From: Levilactobacillus andaensis
GTDB lineage: Bacteria; Bacillota; Bacilli; Lactobacillales; Lactobacillaceae
Direction of reading: 5' to 3'
Length of the DNA stretch: 64,000 nt
NCBI RefSeq assembly: GCF_016861695.1
Contig: NZ_BOLP01000003.1
Span: 124,001-188,000 of the forward strand
This document shows, one piece after another, positions 60,139 through 64,000 of this stretch. The translations under genes were made by a program, and so were the position numbers. Under the pieces are notes generated by a model. That model was not told the DNA's origin, did not search any database, and was given only the letters and a program-made list of their open reading frames with translations. How positions within the stretch are numbered: the stretch's first letter is position 1; every line of letters starts with the position of its first letter.

Positions 60139-61353
60139 CTATTCGCCAAAAACATCGTTGGCACTACTGGATTTCGGGGCCGGCTTTTCCTGGTGTGTCA
60201 CCGGCCGGGTAGAATCCTGGTACCAAACCACCGCGGCTTCATCGGTTGGGAAGCCATCCACCGTTGAGACCGGTAAGTTCAGATGATCCGCTACCATCTG
60301 TGACGGCGACGTTGCCAGCCATTTGTTCAAGGAAACGTCCGAATAGACAGGGTTCTTAAAGAGTTCGATGAAAATCAGCGGTTCGTCGCCAATGTTTTGA
60401 ATGTAGTGGCCGGCTTCTTTAGGAATCACACCGACATCCCCGGCATTGAAGTTAAACGTCCGGGCTAATGTATTGGAGTTGAACACGCCGACCTTGGCTT
60501 GCCCTTGAATGTAGTAATCCCATTCTTCGGACTTCGGGTGCCAGTGCATTTCCCGCATCCCGCCAGGCTGAACTTCGACGATGGCCGCCGAAATCGTCTT
60601 TGCGGCTGGGAACACAGCTTGGTCGATGATCCACACCTTGCCGGCCTCAAATTGCTTGGGTTGTACATTTTTCATGTGCAGGGTGAGTGGCGTCTGCATT
60701 GGTGTTCCCGGCTTTTTCACCGTGTCGATGGGCCCAGGAACGTTGCCATTAAAGATGTATTTTTCATGACTTGGGAGCGGCGCTAAGGTCTCCTCATCCA
60801 CCTTGAAATTAGCGGCGATGATATCCTTAGGCGTGTGTGCTAGCCAGTCGGTCAGTAAAAAGGTATTGTTCTCAGAAAAATCGGGTTCACTGAAAACCAG
60901 CAAAAATTCGCAGCCTTGGTCGAGCGCTTGGATGGAGTGCGGAATCCCTGCCTCAAAATCCCAAAGGTCGCCAGCTTCAATGTCGTCAATAAAGCTCTCG
61001 CCCTTTTCGTTCAAGGCCGTGACCCGCGCATTCCCGCGGAGCATCATGGCCCATTCGGCTTCCTTGTGCCAGTGCATTTCCCGGTAAGCACCGGGTTTCA
61101 AGCACATATCGACCCCGGCCAGGTCGTGCGAGGCGGGCAACTCTCTGTTGGTGATTTCACGCGTCCAGCCGCCGGATTCTAAGCGCATGTGAACATCGGA
61201 AAAACTAAACCGTAAGTTAGCAACCGTTCCGTGGTCCGTCATTGGGGGCACTAACAGGTCAGGGTTCTGACCGTCACGTTGGTAATTACGTGGTCCTTGA
61301 TCGATCCAACCTGTGTGGTCTGCTTGGCGAATTGGTTCCTTCTTCTCAGTCAT
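60139..61353 (-). CDS. oxdC: Oxalate decarboxylase (bicupin)
   Basis: A 404-residue double cupin from ATG 61353 (AAGGGG upstream). Two manganese sites are visible: YREMHWHKEAEWAMML with GIPHSIQ, and MREMHWHPKSEEWDYY with EAGHYIQN. The N-terminal lid reads DFSENNTF, close to the SENST lid whose Glu marks decarboxylases rather than oxidases. It should convert oxalate to formate and CO2 using up a proton, which helps acid resistance. A flavoprotein gene follows in the same transcript. There is no signal peptide. Confidence 0.92.
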   Translation of the reverse strand: MTEKKEPIRQADHTGWIDQGPRNYQRDGQNPDLLVPPMTDHGTVANLRFSFSDVHMRLESGGWTREITNRELPASHDLAGVDMCLKPGAYREMHWHKEAEWAMMLRGNARVTALNEKGESFIDDIEAGDLWDFEAGIPHSIQALDQGCEFLLVFSEPDFSENNTFLLTDWLAHTPKDIIAANFKVDEETLAPLPSHEKYIFNGNVPGPIDTVKKPGTPMQTPLTLHMKNVQPKQFEAGKVWIIDQAVFPAAKTISAAIVEVQPGGMREMHWHPKSEEWDYYIQGQAKVGVFNSNTLARTFNFNAGDVGVIPKEAGHYIQNIGDEPLIFIELFKNPVYSDVSLNKWLATSPSQMVADHLNLPVSTVDGFPTDEAAVVWYQDSTRPVTHQEKPAPKSSSANDVFGE

Positions 61354-61544
61354 CCGAAAATCCCCTTTTCTATTTGATGGCTTCATTTTAAATCATTTGT
61401 TGGCGTTAATCAATTATATGGATAACATTATATATTACAATTTATATGAGCTGGATTTAATTCGTTGATGAGTCGCCAAAGTCAGATTGGGAGTAACCCC
61501 TCATTTGAAAATATGTGGGGTAATCTTTTCGCTAGTAACAAGTC

Positions 61545-61577
61545 AAAAAAGCGTCTACCCAAGACTGGATAGACGCT
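61545..61577 (-). terminator. Terminator after the LepA-like gene
   Basis: On the minus strand AGCGTCTATCC and GGGTAGACGCT pair and are followed by six T. Confidence 0.88.
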
Positions 61578-61623
61578 CGTCAATTAATTTTCAAATAAGA
61601 CTTCATATCTAATCGGCTAGTCG

Positions 61624-63420
61624 CTACTTCTCCAAATCCAGCACCGCGTTAAATACTTCCTGCGGCAACTCAATATCACTATGAGCCGCCTGCCGCTTGT
61701 TAACGCTCTGCCGCCGTAAGAGGGCTTGCTTCTTTGAGGTGCTCTTCTTTTCCCCGCTAGCGGCTGCGTTCTTCCGTAATGGCGGCACGTCCACGCGGGC
61801 CAAGGCCTTACCTTCGACCACGGATTGGACCGGCATCGGGTAGAGTTTTCTGGGGATCACGAATTTTAATTTGTGGACCAACTCCTGGGCCACCTTGGGT
61901 GCGTCCTCACGATGAACGACGAAGGACAGCGCGTCGACCTTGGCGTAGTTGACGTGGACCTCAATTTTGACCACGTCGGCAATGTCGTAGCCACTCAGCT
62001 CGGTCGTCAGCGTCGCGTAGCCGTGAGAAACGGACTTGAGCGCGTTGAAGAAGTCGTAGGCGATTTCGGCAAATGGCAACTGGTAGACCAAGACGACCAG
62101 GTCGCCCTGGTTGTGCATGTCCTGGAGCTCCCCTTTGTGCTGGGTCGCCAACTTCATCACGTCACTCAGGCTTTCGCTGGTCGTGGTAATGGTCGCTGCG
62201 GCCAGCGGTTCCTCGACGAAATCGATCTTGGCATAGTCGGGAAAGGCAATCGGGTTGTTCACGACGACCGGCTCGTCTTCATTTTTCAAATGCACGCGGT
62301 AGGTCACGTTGGGCGCCGTCGTCAGCACGTCCAACCCGTATTCGTCGTGTAGCCGTTCGCGGATGATCTGCAGGTGGAAAATGCCCAAGAACCCACAGCG
62401 GAAGCCAGCACCCAGGGCATCAGAGCTCTCGGCGTGATAGTGAAATGAGGTGTCGTTGAGCGCCAATTTTTCCACGGCCAGCTGGAGGTCATGGTAGTGG
62501 TCCCCCTGCGGATAGAAGCCGGCAAAGACCATCGACTGGGATGGTTGGTACCCGGGTAAGGCGGTTGCTGTAGGCGTTACGGCGCTGGTCAGTGTATCCC
62601 CGACCCGCAGCGCCTGTGGGTCCTTCAGCCCGGTCACCACGTAGCCAACGTCGCCGGCGCTAAGCTGTTTGGTGGCCACGCGTTGCGGCGCGAAGATTCC
62701 AATTTCGTTGGCAGCCACAGCCTGGTCGTTGGCCATCAAGGTCAATTTGTCAGCAGTCGTCAACTTGCCGTCAACCACCCGAACGTAGGCGATGATGCCC
62801 TTGAACGCGTCGTATTGGGAGTCGAACACAAGGGCCTTGAGTGGTTGGGTCATGTCGCCAACTGGTGCTGGGATCCGCGTGTGAATGGCCTCCAGCACGT
62901 CATGAACGTTGAGGCCGGTCTTGGCAGAAATCTTGAGGATCTCGGTGGTCGCAAATTCGGGAGCCAACGCGCGGATCTGTTCGACGGTACGGTCGACATC
63001 GGCCGCGGCAGCATCGATCTTGTTGATGACGGGGATCACGACCAGGTGGTTGTCCTGAGCCAGCCGCAAGTTGGCCACCGTTTGGGCCTGAACGCCTTGC
63101 GTGGCATCAACCAACAACAGGGCGCCGTCACTAGCCGCGAGACTCTTGGAGACCTCATAGGTGAAGTCGACGTGCCCGGGGGTGTCGATGAAGTTATAGG
63201 TGTATTCCTGCCCGTCATCGGCGTGATAGTAGTTGCGGACGGTCCGTGATTTGACGGTGACGCCATGGGCCTGTTCGACCTGCAAGTCGTCGAGCAGTTG
63301 AGCCTTGCTGTCGCGGTCGTTGACGGTCTGAGTCTGCTCCATGATACGGTCGGCCAGCGTGGATTTCCCGTGGTCGATATGGGCGATGATGGCAAAATTA
63401 CGCGTGTTTTTCTGAGTCAT
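61624..63420 (-). CDS. Divergent LepA/EF4-like translational GTPase
   Basis: A 598-residue GTPase with LepA domain order: G domain (IAHIDHGKSTLADRIM, IDTPGHVDFTYEV, VINKID), domain II, two EF-G-like alpha/beta domains and the LepA C-terminal domain. FRCGFLGIFHLQIIRERL is conserved. Switch I differs from housekeeping LepA (VEQAHGVTVK where LepA has ERERGITIK), and the C-terminal tail is replaced by a Lys/Ser/Ala-rich stretch (LRKNAAASGEKKSTSKKQ) lacking the CYGGDxxRK motif. It is probably the second LepA paralogue seen in some lactobacilli, acting on ribosomes under particular conditions. Confidence 0.9.
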   Translation of the reverse strand: MTQKNTRNFAIIAHIDHGKSTLADRIMEQTQTVNDRDSKAQLLDDLQVEQAHGVTVKSRTVRNYYHADDGQEYTYNFIDTPGHVDFTYEVSKSLAASDGALLLVDATQGVQAQTVANLRLAQDNHLVVIPVINKIDAAAADVDRTVEQIRALAPEFATTEILKISAKTGLNVHDVLEAIHTRIPAPVGDMTQPLKALVFDSQYDAFKGIIAYVRVVDGKLTTADKLTLMANDQAVAANEIGIFAPQRVATKQLSAGDVGYVVTGLKDPQALRVGDTLTSAVTPTATALPGYQPSQSMVFAGFYPQGDHYHDLQLAVEKLALNDTSFHYHAESSDALGAGFRCGFLGIFHLQIIRERLHDEYGLDVLTTAPNVTYRVHLKNEDEPVVVNNPIAFPDYAKIDFVEEPLAAATITTTSESLSDVMKLATQHKGELQDMHNQGDLVVLVYQLPFAEIAYDFFNALKSVSHGYATLTTELSGYDIADVVKIEVHVNYAKVDALSFVVHREDAPKVAQELVHKLKFVIPRKLYPMPVQSVVEGKALARVDVPPLRKNAAASGEKKSTSKKQALLRRQSVNKRQAAHSDIELPQEVFNAVLDLEK

Positions 63421-63619
63421 TGATTTCCTCCTGAAAGCTGTGAGATGGATTACCTACTTCGGCCCAATGTTAATACGAACCGATATTGCTAAATTAGTGT
63501 CAATTGACCGCACTCCGGCTTTGGTTGTGTTCTGCAACATCAACCATTAAAAGCCGTGTGCCGTCTAAATCTTCGGGCCCACTGATAACGACGGCTTCCT
63601 AGTTGCTAAAAGACTACTG

Positions 63620-63788
63620 TGTAAGCCGAGAGGTCGCCAGATATGGACTCAGGCGCATCGTTCTGCTTAGCTGGCGGTGATTTCCCAGCAGCTTAGCAGA
63701 AGACCAAGCTTGAAGACTCGCGATTTTCGAGGCTTCAAGTTGTGTCTGCACCGTTCCAGCCCATATCTGGCGGCCGGTAAGGCGAAGG
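63620..63788 (+). repeat. Structured repeat family B, copy B3
   Basis: It has GCCAGATATGGACT and AGCCCATATCTGGC ends (one mismatch), an inner hairpin TCTGCTTAGCTGG / CCAGCAGCTTAGCAGA and a CTTGAAG / CTTCAAG hairpin. Its right end touches the stop codon of the partial gene at 63789. Confidence 0.88.
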
Positions 63789-64000
63789 TCATCTCAATAT
63801 GCCGTCGAGGTAGTAGCCAAACGTCTGGCAGACCTCGGCAGTTAAGTCGATTTGAAACGCGGGAAAGTCCACGTTGAGGGTCGTGTGATTAAATTGGTCA
63901 AGGCCGGTGAGGTTCATCAGACCGCTGATAATGGCGCTTTGGATAACGAAGAGGTGGCTGGCTTGGGCCGCGCTCAATGTCGTCGGCACCTGGGTAGCAA
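63789..64000 (-). CDS. C-terminal part of an unidentified gene, possibly TetR family
   Basis: The frame is open from the right edge to the stop at 63789, about 70 residues. The sequence (AAQASHLFVIQSAIISGLMN, then DFPAFQIDLTAEVCQTFGYY) is helical and would suit the ligand-binding end of a TetR-type regulator. No HTH is inside the window, so the assignment is weak. The stop codon abuts a family B repeat. Confidence 0.5.
   Translation of the reverse strand, partial: ATQVPTTLSAAQASHLFVIQSAIISGLMNLTGLDQFNHTTLNVDFPAFQIDLTAEVCQTFGYYLDGILR

Noticed and set aside
1-64000. CRISPR array, prophage or insertion sequence
   Set aside because: I saw no regularly spaced short repeats, no transposase and no phage structural genes. 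The three repeat families are dispersed and not regularly spaced.

Overview
The window looks like the chromosome of a Lactobacillaceae bacterium. Supporting signs are moderate GC content (roughly half), AGGAGG-type ribosome binding sites with frequent TTG and GTG starts, many CcpA cre sites, a phenolic acid decarboxylase with its PadR repressor, a GH65 phosphorylase, an EfsQnr-like pentapeptide protein, an ECF vitamin transporter subunit and a second LepA. A Levilactobacillus- or Secundilactobacillus-like organism would fit, but that placement is inference. Both ends are cut inside genes: a FabV-like reductase on the left and the 3' end of an unknown gene on the right.

Layout. 0-8 kb: FabV fragment, tRNA-dihydrouridine synthase, a PadR/HAAS/DUF4097 operon, nicotinamidase, two secreted cell-wall or peptidase proteins (C39 and NlpC/P60) and an MqsR-like toxin with an HTH antitoxin. 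8-16 kb: a beta-glycoside locus (GH30, MFS permease and GH42 in one operon, a divergent AraC regulator, then GH3). 16-26 kb: a D-glucarate catabolic locus. A CitMHS-type transporter, GarR, glucarate dehydratase, a DapA-family lyase and glycerate kinase run on the minus strand. A CdaR-like sugar-diacid regulator and a second glucarate dehydratase run on the plus strand. The likely route is glucarate to 5-keto-4-deoxyglucarate, then pyruvate plus tartronate semialdehyde, then glycerate, then 2-phosphoglycerate. 26-33 kb: a lipoprotein arylsulfotransferase, a nucleoside hydrolase, a DUF1275 membrane protein, tRNA-Gln, a LacI regulator overlapping a Qnr-like gene, and a small gene coupled to a catalytically dead ImmA-like gene. 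33-37 kb: vitamin B6 salvage (ECF S-component, kinase, MocR regulator). 37-43 kb: VOC protein, membrane protein, zinc alcohol dehydrogenase and ROK kinase, then an AT-rich nitroreductase / FabK-like / TetR island. 43-46 kb: a guanidine-I riboswitch driving an SMR exporter pair, two GNATs and a DUF2441 protein. 46-55 kb: a secreted phosphatase-like protein, a GH65 phosphorylase, and two esterases with a GPH sugar symporter. 55-64 kb: the PadR / phenolic acid decarboxylase locus with an unlisted 41-residue ORF, a Fic toxin-antitoxin pair, Nudix, an oxidoreductase with oxalate decarboxylase, and a divergent LepA.

The most unusual signal is non-coding. Three unrelated families of intergenic repeat (called A, B and C here, about 160-190 bp each) recur 3-4 times within 64 kb. 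Each folds into several hairpins, and differences between copies are often compensatory across the stems. Family B copies always face the same way relative to the upstream gene, and two of them start at the base next to a stop codon. Other points of interest are enzymes that have lost catalytic residues (histidine phosphatase, disulfide oxidoreductase, ImmA-like protein) and two non-standard toxin-antitoxin modules.
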